Positions 1 through 12,389 of a stretch of DNA of 64,000 nucleotides are shown in pieces. Under the pieces are notes generated by a model. That model was not told where the DNA came from, ran no database searches, and saw only the letters and a list, made by a program, of their open reading frames with translations. Location: NCBI GenBank assembly GCA_009760855.2, contig WPIO01000195.1, positions 372,001 through 436,000 on the forward strand. The letters are read 5' to 3'. Position numbers and translations under genes: made by a program. This DNA is from Cristatella mucedo (lineage: Eukaryota > Bryozoa > Phylactolaemata > Cristatellidae). Numbering within the stretch: the stretch's first letter is position 1; each line of letters opens with the position of its first letter.

Positions 1-179
1 TCTTGAGGCTGCTCCGAGGCAGATTATAGTCAGATTAGATTATATCAGATTAGATTAGCTGCTCGTGCATCGTCATCATATTTGGAATCTAAATGCCATA
101 ATCTGACACACTTACGGCCAGGCTACTAGCTACCTAGACTGCAGCTAATCTCAGTCCAGTTTAGAGTTATCGATATTTG

Positions 180-295
180 TGAGAGTGGCAGCCGCAGCAG
201 CAAGAAGTAGCACCAGCAGCAGCAGCAGTAGAAGCAGCTAGCCCTGTAAGGCAGCAGCTCCTGTAAGGCAGCAGCAGCTGCTGCTGTGTGGAAAG
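180..295. repeat. Imperfect (AGC)n tract
   Basis: GCAGCAGCA runs with an imperfect repeat of CTGTAAGGCAGCAGC. No gene seen in the first 800 bases. Confidence 0.8.
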
Positions 296-818
296 CAGTC
301 TTATTAGTCGTGCAGTCGTGCTATATGTAATAGTGTCCATACTCGCGGCTGACGTATCTGGCACTCACGGGCAATTTATTTTGTGCTTTTAAGCAAACGA
401 TTCAGTCCAGATCAATGCTGATCTTTTCTTACGATAATAGCTACTTTTGTGGGGTTTCTGGGTACTCTGGAGCTACACAGGAACGAGTGTAGAGTGTACT
501 TTATCACTATTCACTGAAACTGAGTAGCTTCACGCCCCCATGCTCCTTCCAATCGAAGGCATGTACAAGCAAGCCAGCGTCTCTCAACTTGTCTCAACTC
601 ATTTGCAGTTGAAGTTATAAGGCTAAGCTTTGAAGTGCCGAACTTAATCACAGTGTCCACGATCCCTCCAAGATTATACAACTGCCTGTGACTACACCAG
701 GGTTGTGCAACAAGCATTGACAAGCCATCGCTGCAATTGAGCATCCTTGCTCTAGCACCTGCGTGTGAGTTTGCGTATGCAGGGATCCAGTGCAGCGCCG
801 TGCAGCCAGCGGCATGCG

Positions 819-982
819 GCCGTGATAACTCACGTGGTAAGGTGCTTGCTCTTCAAGACCAACGTCGTGGGTTCGAATCCAACAGTGGGCGATCCTGTAT
901 TGCCCTACTGCAAGCGATGGTTGATAGCCATTGAAGCTCTCTTGCTGCTATATAGGCTGTTACATCAGCTAATATTTTTTTA
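819..982 (+). mobile_element. SINE family 1 copy (tRNA-derived)
   Basis: Starts GCCGTGATAACTCACGTGGT (A-box region), has the B box GGTTCGAATCC, the body GTGGGCGATCCTGTATTGCC and ends GCTGTTACATCAGCTAATAT plus a T run. The palindrome of the family is lost here. Old copy. Confidence 0.8.
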
Positions 983-1182
983 GCCTTCACGGGTCTCGGA
1001 TTGGGATGGCTGAGGGCTCTGCTTCTGCGTCTGCTTGTCTGCCAATGAGCGGTCACTCGTTGCTAGAAGCCGGTACTTGCAGTGAAACTTGGAACTATGC
1101 ATTAATTGCAAGGGGGCTTTGGGTTTGTCGTGGGGACCAATCCCTTGACGATGCGACCTTTCAAAGGATGAACATATCAGTT

Positions 1183-1233
1183 GCATTCCAATCTGTAAGC
1201 ATCGACAGCAGCTGCATTCCAATCTGTAAGCAT
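1183..1233. repeat. Short direct duplication
   Basis: GCATTCCAATCTGTAAGCAT plus CG twice, 29 bp apart. Confidence 0.9.
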
Positions 1234-1814
1234 CGGTGAGCATTGGCAGCAGTACTTGCTTTGGCTTGCAATCTTTCAGTCGCATGATGCGGAGCCACTG
1301 GAACGTTTACCTGCATGTCATATTCTCCTGTGCTGCTCCCCCCCCCGTGATGTTGCACCTACTACTGCTGGATGCAACAAAGTGCCCAAGAGTTCAGTTC
1401 AGTTCAGTGTGAAGTAATTCATTGGCTATGTAAAAGCCGACCCCACTCGCTTCTGGAGACTCGATGTTCGGTCACGTGGTCACTGAACCTCGTGCCTGTG
1501 GGCACTCGGGACAGGCAACACCGAGCACGGTTACCTTACAAGCTCAAGCTTCTTCAAAGGCTCGTCCTACAATATCTACGTAGCCCTTGGAAGCACTGCT
1601 TAGTTGTAGTGAATATCACTGCCATGGCCTGATGTCTACCACGGCTAAAAAATACTGGAAACGGCAGGGAGTGAACCGGGGACTTGCAGAAAGCAGCTCT
1701 AAATCCAATTTTAAAACCATATTAGAGATGCCATCGTGACCAGGTTGTTCTTTTCATAAAGTTAACCAGCAACAGTTGACTCCGAGTATGAGCATGTCGG
1801 ATACAGGAATACAG

Positions 1815-2008
1815 TGCTTAAAAGAATAGCAGTTCTCTGTGTCTTTGGTGTATTATCAATATTAGTCTCACTCCGAATTTGGGAATTTGCAGAATATAAG
1901 AATGCCTATTTGCCGGCCGATTGTATGCTTATGAACAGAGTCCACTGTAATCAGGAATTTTTTGACTATCTGTTTTGGACGACAATCATTAGCAATACTC
2001 TGAGTAAT
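1815..2008 (+). CDS. Orphan exon-like segment with one membrane helix
   Basis: 194 nt open between a possible acceptor (GAATACAG) and a consensus donor (AAT/GTAAGT). It encodes LKRIAVLCVFGVLSILVSLR then IWEFAEYKNAYLPADCMLMN and RVHCNQEFFDYLFWTTIISN. The first 20 residues form a signal-anchor-like helix after Lys-Arg, as in type II membrane enzymes. There is no in-frame ATG before the upstream stop at 1763, so the start would come from another exon. I do not recognise the family and found no partner exon nearby. It could be chance. Confidence 0.35.
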
Positions 2009-2844
2009 GTAAGTACTTGTACTGGTTAAGTGACCGCAGACACTGCAGGTTGCCTCCCTCCACCACCCGGCTCCCTCACCGATCACTTGAAAGCAGCTCA
2101 CTTGCAGGCAGATACATTGCTTGACTCGAGAGCCTGACTGATACTAGCCGGCAGCGCATAGTCTGCCTGAGCTTGCCACATCTCCAGCTCATCCTTGAGC
2201 TCGGCCGCAGGGGATTCGGTCGCTGAGGTTGAGCGACTTCGTTAAAACTTACCGGAAGCTCTCTCGTTCTATTGAATGCCTCCTCTTGCTCAGGGCTACC
2301 AATCTGAAACACCCCTCGCCACCTGCCCATCCTCCTATCGATGACTCATCTGATTCCTCGGTTCTTTAGGTGCACCTCTATCCAGCCTTTGGATCCTTCG
2401 GCTGACCATGATCTCCACTCATATGAACCCCCAGTTTGAAGCTCCCTGCTGGCTGACATCACTGCAACCGCCTGACTTCGACACGTCTACAGCAGAGCAA
2501 AGGCCGTGCCGCCTGTTACTCACAGGATTTGTTTGTCCGAAAGAATTGTCCTTAATTTCACCAAGTATGCTGTATTCCTGTACGGTATTGTGACTGGTAA
2601 ATATGTCGGCTCATATGCTTTCTTTCCAGCATGTGTCAAGTGCTTTGAAAGAGACGAGGATGCTATGCAACTGTGATACACCGTTAGTATTATTACAATT
2701 ATACTCAAGAGTGAGATGTGCAAGAAGTGTATGGCTAACTGTTCAGCTAACTCTGTTTGGCTTGCAGCTTTGTGCACTGTGAGTATTATAAGCCCTGCTT
2801 GCCAGCCTGAATAGGCTGTAATCTATCTGAAGCTTGCCATTTTC

Positions 2845-3545
2845 GGTTTTCTAACAAGCTACTCACTGCTTGCTGGCCTACCGGCATGTGCAATCAGGGG
2901 CTTACAGATGGTGCAAAACTCTGCAGCTAGGCTTGTCTGTCGTGAGCGTCGCAGTTGCCACATCACACCACTTCTCGCCGACCTGCACTGGCTACCAGTC
3001 AAGCAACGGATCGACTTCAAGGTTGTTTCACTCACTTCTAGGTCACTTCATTCTTTGGCTCCAGCCTATCTCTCAGATCTACTCCCCCACCAGGCCAAGC
3101 ATCGTACCACACGCTTTTCGGAATTCAACAGTTTACCAATACCTCGTGCAAACCTCAAATCCTTTGGAGACCGTGTGTTTAGTTCTTATGCTTCCAAAGC
3201 CTGGAACTCACTCCCGACTTGCATCACAACATCCCCTGACTTGACCAAATTTAAAAAGAGTTTAAAATGCACCCATTTAGGACAGCTTTTAGTGGGTCCC
3301 TGTGATTCATCCTCTTTGTGCTTATACGTGCTGATACTGTGCATGCTGCCACTAACCACACTTGCATGCTGACCCTGTTCATGTCACCCCTAAACATGTT
3401 AATCGTGTTGTTTGTCAAGCATGATATCACTCACCATTCAATAGCGGTTCCCTTTGCAGCAAATGAAAAGCACCTAGAAAGAGATTGAGTTCTCCGAGGG
3501 TACTTTTATCAAGTGCATTATTATTATTATTATTATTATTATTCT
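2845..3545 (+). mobile_element. LINE-A copy (CR1/L2-like), ORF2 C-terminus, 3' UTR and tail
   Basis: Open for about 125 codons from MVQNSAARLVCRERRSCHIT through LHWLPVKQRIDF, LAPAYLSDLLPHQAKHRTTR and AWNSLPTCITTSPDLTKFKK. Then a non-coding 3' UTR, the tail AAAGCACCTAGAAAGAGATT and (ATT)n. This is the region C-terminal to the reverse transcriptase in CR1/L2-type elements. 5'-truncated. Confidence 0.88.
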
Positions 3546-4999
3546 CGAAGTGTTTTCAAACAAAGAACTGGTATACACAATGCAACTGTGGACTTGATGT
3601 TTGCGTATACCAAGTAGAGCTTTTAAAAATGTTAACGTTCATGTAGCCGAACGCTGATTGGGTCAAACTATGGGACGGATTTTTAGAGCTATCCATATGC
3701 CCCGATGCCCTTTAATAAATGCTACACACAAAGAAGTTACTGGGTAGTTTTAATACAGTCAGATGTACATCAAGGCGTGTGTTTAAGTTCACAGACCATA
3801 ATAGCACTTTTAAAATACATTTCTTAGTCTGTCCGTGGACAGGCAACATGAATCTATTTCCAAGTAATTTTTACGTGATCTTACAAGAATAACAAGCAGG
3901 GATTGCTGCACGTAAAAGCCAGGACCCCAATTGCCGGAATTGGTGAGCTTTTAACCCATCCAGTTTATGTGCTGCAAATTACACAATTTGCGAATCAATC
4001 AGCTTCATAGATGCACAAACGATCAACCTCCTGGGTCTGATATGAGAACAGAATGGTGCCGGCTGTGTATGCAAAACGAATGCCAAGACGCCTCCGGTAG
4101 AGCCAATACACACAAAAAAGTTTTGCAGAAATCCTATACAACCCAGGATTTACTAACCGTACCCTTGCAATTTAAAGGGAGCAGCATTTACTGCACCTAT
4201 CTGTTGAGAAAAGAGCTCTTTTAACAAGGGGGCAGCACGGCTGTTCGTGAGTGCGACCGCCTGTGAGATGGATGGCAAGAAGACAAGGGGCAAGTGTACT
4301 ACAAGTACCTGGATATCCGGTAGCTGGAGCAGCGCCAGCAGTGGATTCGGTGGGAACCGAGCTCGCAATGCAACGAACTGAGTTAACTGACATCAGCTGG
4401 CTGCCAGGGCAGCTTGCAAAGCTGGGTGCAGCCACAGTTCCGACAATTTCTCACATGCCAATCGTTCCGCTACTTTCTCACACCTTCAGCATCCGGTTAA
4501 CCTCTGATGAGAAATGCCGACTGGTTCGGCCATTGCCGACGACGAGGCTTTTGACAATTAACAAATAATATCGCTTGCACACAACAAAAAAGTCCACATT
4601 ACACTGCAAAAAAGGGTGAAGTGTTTCTTGCGATTATTTTGATTATTTACTGCTTACTCTTACTCTTGCTTACTCTTAGGTTTTTCTTGGGGAAGTGAAG
4701 CTAGCAGCATGCTAGTGGCTCGGTTTGCATAGCATGCAATGTAGACGGATCTAGGCCGTAAGGTTTCTGGCTACTGCTGTTGTTGCAGACGATGAATGGT
4801 GCATCGCAGCCATACTGAGGCAGCTGCTGTTTCAACAATAGTGGCTAACATAGGATTAACAGTATGTATTAACTAGCTCTGTAGGGCTTAAAGCATCTAA
4901 AAAAGCCTGTGTCATATCTGCAAGGTGTATGGACCATGTCGAAATTGTAAAAATTTCTAAGCACATCAGCTGATTAGTGTCATTATTTTGACTCAGCCT
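3546..4999. other. Unannotated stretch
   Basis: No family recognised. Short open frames near 3970-4560 lack splice support or codon conservation; a few (A)n and (TTACTC)n runs only. Confidence 0.6.
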
Positions 5000-5830
5000 G
5001 ACATTTGACATCGATGCTTTGAAATCTTTCTCTGAGACAGACCTAAAACATCATCGCAGTGCAGTACCAGTGACCTCTGGTGAGACGACAGGCACTGTAG
5101 AAGGACTTGGCGATCAATGGTCTCAGAGTATCAGCTGCGAAGAGATCCAGGATAAAATCAGCAGAGAGACTCTACCCAAGTCAGCCTTCCTGCGAAGCTA
5201 GCTACCCATTCACAATTGTGCTGATTCTATGGGGTGATTTGCTCCATAACCTGACTGGAATTTAACGGTTAGGTTCGAAGTTTTGATGTAAGAGTTTTTA
5301 GCTTGTCTGCCCATACCTGCTCTAGTGTTGTTGATCGACATTGCAGTAAGGAGTCTGAGCGGAAGTTGCTTTAGTTCTCCTGATAAAGTGCTGTCTTTTT
5401 AATTAATGGTCTTGAGCCTTTTGCAGAATTTAGAGACAAGACACGAGGCCTATGGATAAAATTAGTTATGCGAGTTATGCAAGGCATCAGCAGATCTATC
5501 AGCTGATCTCAGAAGAAGAACACTAGGCCTCACTATAGGGGTCTGGAGAGCTAATAGTCAGGTTCAAATGAGACAGGAGTTTTAAGAAGAGGTCAGTAGT
5601 GGCAGGCTTGAAGGTGGATAGGGAATTAAAGCAAGGAACGGAAAGTGAGAAGTCCAGCAGGGATGCTACCTTGGGAACAGTCTCTTGGATTCTATCTATC
5701 TTGCTGATGAAGAAGTTAGGAAAACCGATTTATTAGGTCACCACGTGGATAGGTAAGGAAGAGGCTGACCAGAGAGCGGTTAAGGAGATGGTTGATGGTC
5801 AAAATTATTAATTTTGGATTGTGGATAAGT
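5000..5830 (-). mobile_element. LINE remnant, pre-RT part of ORF2
   Basis: On the minus strand the segment around 5560-5710 reads NFFISKIDRIQETVPKVASL then LDFSLSVPCFNSLSTFKPAT, the linker that precedes the reverse transcriptase in CR1/L2-type ORF2. The flank shares diverged stretches with 13200-13650. Heavily mutated. Confidence 0.5.
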
Positions 5831-7875
5831 GATTCTACCATGTTTTAATAGACGTGAGACGTGGCACTAGCTACGATGGATATTTTAAATCCATAAATAG
5901 TTGTCAAATGCCAGGCAATAGTGTATCAGTCATTCAGCCCAGTTTAAATTTCCTGCCCAGTGCCCTGCACTGTAGACTATAATCTTACTGCTTGGTCAAA
6001 AATGGGTAGGCCGGATAGCAGCCGACTTCGTGAGTAGTAGCAGCTGATTTTATTAGTTTTTTCAATGTGGCAGGCATCTACATTAGACAAGCCCCTTGGT
6101 GGTTTTACCATACATGCACTGCAGAGCCTGTCTGCATGCACACCATCCATTGGACCTTTTTGTATACGCACGAAAATATATTACTACTCATGCAGTAGAT
6201 GGGAAGCAAAAGGTGTCTCTCTGTACAGATTGAATACTCCCGAAGGTGATGGCATGCATGGAGATCATCATGCAGACATGCAGACCATCACACCATCAAG
6301 ATCACTTTGCTCTAGCCTGTGTGCATGTGCTCTAGCACATGGTACTGCATGAGGATTGATCCTCATTGCACAGCAGCTTGGGCCATCTATAATAATAATA
6401 ATACATTTGATATAGCACCATGTAATCAATTGCAAAGTGCTTATTCGTACAGCTTGGCTCCTGTAGCGACAGCAGCAGCAGCAAAGCCGTTCTCATTATT
6501 GTTGTTATTGTGAGGCTAAGTTTGGGCTCTCTTTTATAAAAGGTCTGGTTTCCAAGTCCTGACAGCCTTTTTAGGAGTTGTCAGCTGACGGCAATCATGC
6601 CCATGTGATTCTATGTGTGTCTGAGGTTCGTCGGAAGCCAGGTTTAGATCAATTAATGCGTCCTGAATGCGATCCATATGTGCATGGTTTAACGGTAGGC
6701 CAGATGATGTGCCACCGTGGAAAACTCAAAAGCAGCACCGGAGTACTTCTGGCAGTGATCCTAGCCCAAATGCAGGAGCACACACTGCCCCTCCCGAAGT
6801 TTCAGCATGCCGGCACTGCAATCTTAACAGTGCGACAGGTCGATCACCTGCTACCACCCACCACCGGTAGAAGACTCACTGGCAGACCGAGAGAACCTTA
6901 TGTTAGGCCGATAAGCAGCCGACAAAGATCAAAACGACGAAAGTATACACAAAGCACCGTGTCTATGGAATCATCGAGAAAACCCTGCAAGATGTAGCTG
7001 AGATGAAAGCAGTTGTAACCGATCGTCTCGAGCCGAGGCTCTCCTCTTCGTATGTCTGACCCTGAATACTGTAACCTGTTCTAGTGCAGTGAGTGATAGC
7101 TGATCCACAAGTCCTCATTCGGGTTACCTCACTGGTCGCCCCCCCCCCCCGGCTACTTTTGGCAGGCCATTGGGCATTGCCATTCTCGAGCAGGCACAGG
7201 CACACCCTTGCCCTTGGCGGTACAGCGCTTTGAAGTGTCACAGAAAAAAGGTTGAAGTGGCACGAAGAAAAGCAAAGCAAAAGGAAAAGCCAGGAATTTT
7301 CTTATTTGATGCTGCTGCTGTGGCTACTTAGGCAGGTGGCTAAATTAGCGCGGTCGCATCAAAAGTAGCCACAAACAGCAAACAGTGGAAGCTCAGTGGA
7401 CAGATCAGTCACTCTCTCAGCCTCTGCTTGGCTGCTGGGCAGCATATGCCACGGGTGAGGTACCTCGGGATGAGGTACAATTTCATTACCTTGGGAGCAG
7501 GTGGTATCTTTTAACCCAATACCAGAGATTTTACTTCAGCAAGCAATTTGTTGATCTAAGGCATTCGTTGCACCTGCCACTTGCAAAGGCATATAAGAGA
7601 CCTTTACAGGTTGCTTCATGTGCTGGGCTCAGCTGCAAACTGGCCTTCAAAGAAGTCCTTACTTTTCGGTTTCCGGACTGCCACTCAGCTGCCCAGTCGA
7701 GCATTATGTCGAGCCAGAACTCCTTTCTTGGGACCACTGTTAGCAATTGTGAGAATTCATTCAGTCACTCAGAAAAATAGCCGAAGACCTTGACAAAATC
7801 ACACATACATAGAAGGAATGAACTTCGAAGTGGGGCTTATCAGGGTTTATTCCTGCATGTGATCAGACAAGTTAT
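5831..7875. other. Unannotated stretch with one open segment
   Basis: 6578-6997 is open on the plus strand (139 codons with LDQLMRPECDPYVHGLTVGQ). It matches nothing I know and could be a decayed transposon gene. The rest holds a short (TAA)n near 6390, a C10 tract at 7141 and no gene. Confidence 0.5.
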
Positions 7876-8090
7876 TCTCTCTCTCCCTCCCTCCCTCCTT
7901 CTCTCCCTGTCTCTCTGTCTCTCTGTCTCTCTGTCTCTCTGTCTCTCTGTCTCTCTGTCTCTCTGTCTCTCTGTCTCTCTGTCTCTCTGTCTCTCTGTCT
8001 CTCTGTCTCTCTGTCTCTCTGTCTCTCTGTCTCTCTGTCTCTCTGTCTCTCTGTCTCTGTCTCTGTCACCGTCTCTGTCTCCCTGTCTCC

Positions 8091-8121
<31 letters not shown>

Positions 8122-8250
8122 CCTGTCTCTCTCTCTCCCTGTCTCTCTCTGTCCCTCTGTCTCTCTTTGTCTCTCTTTCCTTGTCTCTCTCTCTGTCTTT
8201 CTCTGTCTCTGTCTGTCTGTCTCTCTCTCTCCCTCTTTCTCCCTTTCAGT
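7876..8250. repeat. CT-rich minisatellite-like tract, 8-bp unit GTCTCTCT
   Basis: About 19 near-perfect GTCTCTCT units (7910-8060) decay rightwards into mixed CTGTCT, CTCT and CCCTGTCT. Long apparent frames on both strands are products of the repeat. Confidence 0.97.
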
Positions 8251-9229
8251 CATTACTTTGCAGTAGGCAAAGGGCCTCAGAGACAGTAACCGCCTGAAAG
8301 ACTAGTGGAGATTCCCAAATAGCTGTCAGCTTAGCCGTGCTTTATTTTTTGCATGCACGTCACTTGCCGACAGAGGTTAGATTGGTGGCTTCTGAAGGTG
8401 TCTGACTGGGGATGCTCGGACGGCTATGGGTTGAGCTGAGAGAAATATTCTTCAAAACCCTTGCAGTCAATCTGGCATAACTCTGACTAGGCAAATACAA
8501 AAAACTACGGGATCGAACACGAATGACCCAGCTATTGAATGCACTAATCGACCATCGAGCCGTCGGAGAAGACGTCCAAGACGATTGAAGAAGAAAGGCT
8601 AACCCAAAAAGTCTGCTCTGAGCAGGTCAGCAAATTATGACTTAAAGTTGAGCTCTGACCTTGATGTACGATATAAAAGTCATATCCACGAGGAGACAGG
8701 CGAGTTCTGGTCGTAAACCAAGGCAACGTTGTAGCATACAAGGGCAGCGAGCTTATTCTAATCTTAGCCCCAATGAGGTGCAGAGAAAGCAAGCAACTGA
8801 TGTCGACTCAGCCTGACTCAGGCCAGGTAGCTTACAGAAATATTGTTCCACCAATAAAATATATACAAGCAGCTTGGTAAGGTGAAGGTTGTCTGCTGCC
8901 AACTCATAAAAAAGGGCAAAGGGCCAAGAGCTATAGGCCTTGAAGGCAAATGATTGATGCTCATTTTCATCGATACGCCTGATTGCAGATCAACCTACCG
9001 AGAATCTTATCAAAGCCTTAGCCATTGGCAAGATAACCACCCCTTCTTCTCAAGATCAATTTCTCTGTAAAGGCTATCTTTACCTCTAGAATGTCTGAAA
9101 GTAAGAATACTGAAAAGCAAGCATACCGGCAGGTATGTCACTTACCAACGGCACTTGAGACATTGACAGGCATTTGAAGCCGCTCAGAAGAAAATAAAAT
9201 GTGTCACATCGACTGAATAAAACACAACT

Positions 9230-10020
9230 CGAAGCAGGTCAAGATGTGTATAAATGGGCCAGTGGTAGCCTCTTGCTAGTCCCCGATCTCCTCGCTGAGT
9301 GCCAGCTGTCTCGCCTTGGCATCGCAGTGCTTCAGTGGTTTAGGACACATCTTAGTGGGGGATTGCAGAGTCAGACATCCCTGACTAAAGGTCATCGGAC
9401 GAGCCTTTACAGTATGAGGAACAGTGGGATCTGTTCTGGGTCTGCTTCTTTTTGCAATTTACACTCTCCCTCTTGCCGATGTAATCGCCAAGCACGATCT
9501 AGACTATCATTTCTATGCAGATGAAACATAGCTGTACCTAAGCTTAATAATAATAATAATAATAATACACTTGATAAAGCGCCCTCAGAGAACTTAATCT
9601 CTTTCTAGGCGCTTTACATTTGCTGCAAAGGGAAGTGCAATTGAATGGTAAGTAAAATCATGCTTGAAAAACAAACACAATGAATAATATGGTTTGATCC
9701 CTCCTTGCCTTCCTGCACCTCAAATATGCCAACTTTCTCCCAGCATATGGTGTAGACATTTCCACTTCTGTGACAACAAGCTTTCTCAAATCAAGTACCG
9801 ATAGGAAAAACTATCAGTACATATGGGATATCTAGTATCGCATAAAAACTGAAAAGGCTAATCCTCTAAACTGGCTCACCATCCTGTACAAACCTTGTAA
9901 ACTGTATTCAGAATCTGGGCGTCTTATTTCAAAGTGATCTTTTGCTAGAGGAACTCATTGGCTCTGAAGCCAAATCTGTCTGCCTCAATCTTGTTAAATA
10001 TGTCAGCCAAATCGATCTGT
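9230..10020 (+). mobile_element. LINE-A copy with RT palm, interrupted
   Basis: LQWFRTHLSG, then [20 protein letters not shown]-like codons and YADET (the RT catalytic box region), broken by frameshifts. A minus-strand LINE tail occupies 9544-9702. The copy resumes near 9910 with NLGVLFQSDLLLEELIGSEA then KSVCLNLVKYVSQI. Confidence 0.65.
9544..9702 (-). mobile_element. LINE-A 3' end nested in the preceding copy
   Basis: Begins (AAT)n, then ACTTGATAAAGCGCCCTCAG, GGCGCTTTACATTTGCTGCA and the 3' UTR. Very similar to the copies at 26719 and 35565. 5'-truncated after about 160 bp. Confidence 0.8.
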
Positions 10021-10024
10021 TTCA

Positions 10025-11045
10025 TCTTTTCACTTCTGTTGGGGTGGGCAATAAGATGCTGGTGGCATTCCATATGCCTGCCGGCATCGCGCAGGGCAAC
10101 CCTGTATTGCCGATCCTCTTTGATCTGGCAATGGAAGCAGTTGTCAGACTCTCTGCAACTATGCAGGAGTCCTGCTTCCAGCTTGGTGGAACCACCCTGT
10201 AGGTCTGCACCTTGGCGGACGACCTGGCCTGGTTCTCAGGCACATCATCCGCTCTGCAGGCCCTCGTGTCTGCAGCTGAACGTGCAGCATCGATGCTTGG
10301 CAATTCAGTTCAATCATGCAGCACGGCCGGCTGCATCCCCCAGCTGCCCGAGAACGAGTCCGTAGCCTCATACATCGGAGCCTCGCAGAGTCTCAGGCAG
10401 CCTAAGGTTGAAAAAGAGCTTTTCCCTCTCACGGAACATTAGCTTGCTTCAGGCCACCATTCTCTCACTTTGGCAAAAGCTTGATACCCTGCACACTTTC
10501 CTCCTGCAACGGCTCGACTACCTTTGTCTGGTGATGATGGCCTGTCGTTCCTGGACAGTTTGTCCGCCGAGCTCGCCTGGACGTGCTGCCAGTGGCTGCT
10601 GCTAAGAGTCGGCCATACCCCGGGACAGTTACCAGCTGCAGCCCATGCTGCACGGAGACAACAACCGCTTGCCACGTGCTGAGCCACTGCCGGCCGATGC
10701 AGCGTGCAATCACGGCTCGACATAATCAGGTTCTGGGCACCTAATCGGAACTCTTCCGGCCACCGAGCTCACCTGCATGCCGGCAGGCCGCGCCCTCTGC
10801 TTGCCGGTGGTCGGACCTGTTGATAGACAACCCGCCGGCCGATATGGTAATCGTTGATGTGATGGTGCCGTTCGACGGCAGAGAGGAGGCCCTGATGGTG
10901 GCGGCCAGAACAAGACCGATAAGTATGCAGCCATAGCCTCTTGCAGCAAGCATGCACTCTTTTCTGACCACTCGCTCCTGTAGGCGGCTGCGGTAGTGAG
11001 AAAGCCCTTCGTGGCCCGGGGCTCTCGACCGCTGGTGGCCAACCA
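10025..11045 (+). mobile_element. R2/NeSL-like non-LTR element, 3' half (pseudogene)
   Basis: GIAQGNPVLPILFDLAMEAV is the RT motif preceding the catalytic box, followed after a stop by CTLADDLAWFSGTSSALQAL (the A/YADD box, with Leu-Ala-Asp-Asp). Near 10640-10735 a CCHC-like knuckle reads CHVLSHCRPMQRAITARHNQ, the hallmark next to the endonuclease in RLE-type elements. 10820-10930 reads DLLIDNPPADMVIVDVMVPF then DGREEALMVAARTRP, matching the PD..D restriction-like endonuclease core. Stops and frameshifts make it dead. It is more GC-rich than the LINE-A copies around it. Confidence 0.7.
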
Positions 11046-11230
11046 ATGAGACTGTCTGGAGGACTTCAGCATTCCATCCATGGAGTGAAGGGTGGCATTA
11101 AGATGTCTTGTCGTCGCAGCCATTACCGACTTGGAACCTGTTTGGTACCTGTTCCTGAACCACCACCTGCTACTGTATATCTGCATGTTAGATATTTTTT
11201 AAATCTTACATGTATATACCACCATATGTG

Positions 11231-11235
<5 letters not shown>

Positions 11236-11290
<55 letters not shown>
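11236..11290. repeat. (TG)n microsatellite preceded by (TA)n
   Basis: A short TATATATATATG run passes into about 26 TG units. Confidence 0.97.
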
Positions 11291-11291
<1 letters not shown>

Positions 11292-11489
11292 ATTGAAGTA
11301 CTGAGTTAACTGAAATTAGACAGTAATCTCTGGTATGTTCTTCAACATCCGGTAAGTTGGCAACCCTGCCCTGGGCTCTAAGAGCCCAGCTCACGTTCGA
11401 AGGCAAGTCGAACTCTGAAAAAGAGCCGTGGTGCCTTGCAAAAGTGAAGGCTGTGAATGCATACAGACCTTTTTTCAGGTCACCCGGCT

Positions 11490-12170
11490 AGTGCCCTTAA
11501 TTGACTTAAACTAGTGCACAAGTCAGCAGATTGGCTGGTTTGTCGTCGATGGCATAGCTGCCACATCGCACCACTTCGGTCTGAGCTTCACTAGCTCCCT
11601 ATTAAGCATCAAATCGACTTCAAGATCCTCAGTCTGGATTGCATGAAAGTCACTTCTCTTTCTTGCACCAGCCTTGACCTATCTGACCTCTTTGTACCTA
11701 CGGTCACGTGCTCTTTCACCAGCTGCTCCTAGATTCCAGTCGTCTTGCTTTTCCTCACATTAAATCGAAATACTCTGTAATCGTCAAGCCTTCAGTTTGT
11801 ATGCACCGACATTCTGGAACTCGCTTTCGGCTTCTTTTACCACATGCACTGACTCAGCATCAGTTTAGTCTAAGCTAAAGACGAATTCTTACACTTAGCT
11901 TTCCTGGAGCTCGGCAAACTTGCATCCCTCATTCGTGAGAGTTTTGCTTGCTTACTTGTACATATTTTAGCCCATTTCATTAGCCAAGGGTTCGACGAAC
12001 CAGTGACTCTGAGTGTTTGTTTCATGCTTTAGTGTGTTTATTTTACCATAACAAATACATATCTTTTAGCCTTGGTTTTTGCTACTTTAGCAGAGTATTG
12101 CAAAACACTTAGATAGCAATTGAATTCTCTGAGGGTACTATACAGATGGTACTATACAGATACTACATGA
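11490..12170 (+). mobile_element. LINE-A-like copy, old
   Basis: CACATCGCACCACTTCGGTC, CATCAAATCGACTTCAAGAT, CTTGCACCAGCCTTGACCTA and CATTCTGGAACTCGC follow the order of the LINE-A C-terminus with many indels. A tail ATTGAATTCTCTGAGGGTAC lies at 12120. Confidence 0.6.
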
Positions 12171-12389
12171 GGGCTTATTTCATTGTTAGTATTGCTATGC
12201 CTTGAACAGACAGGCCTTGCAGATTTCGGTCACTTGAGCTACTTATGGATGCTGGCTGAAATTCACAAGAGACATGGAATAGATAGGTTTCACAAGAGAA
12301 GGATAGATTACCTGAACGCAGCAACTTGCTTGCGGCAAAGCAACAATTCAAATACCAAGATAGCTGCACTGTACCATACGAGTGTTAGC

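Noticed and set aside
820-900. Candidate tRNA gene (A box and B box present)
   Set aside because: The same sequence recurs with a conserved non-tRNA body and no acceptor stem pairing; it is the head of SINE-1.
7790-8266. Open frames of 137-158 codons
   Set aside because: Generated by the GTCTCTCT repeat.
10710-11186. 158-codon minus-strand open frame
   Set aside because: Antisense shadow of the R2/NeSL-like endonuclease region, which has motif support on the plus strand.
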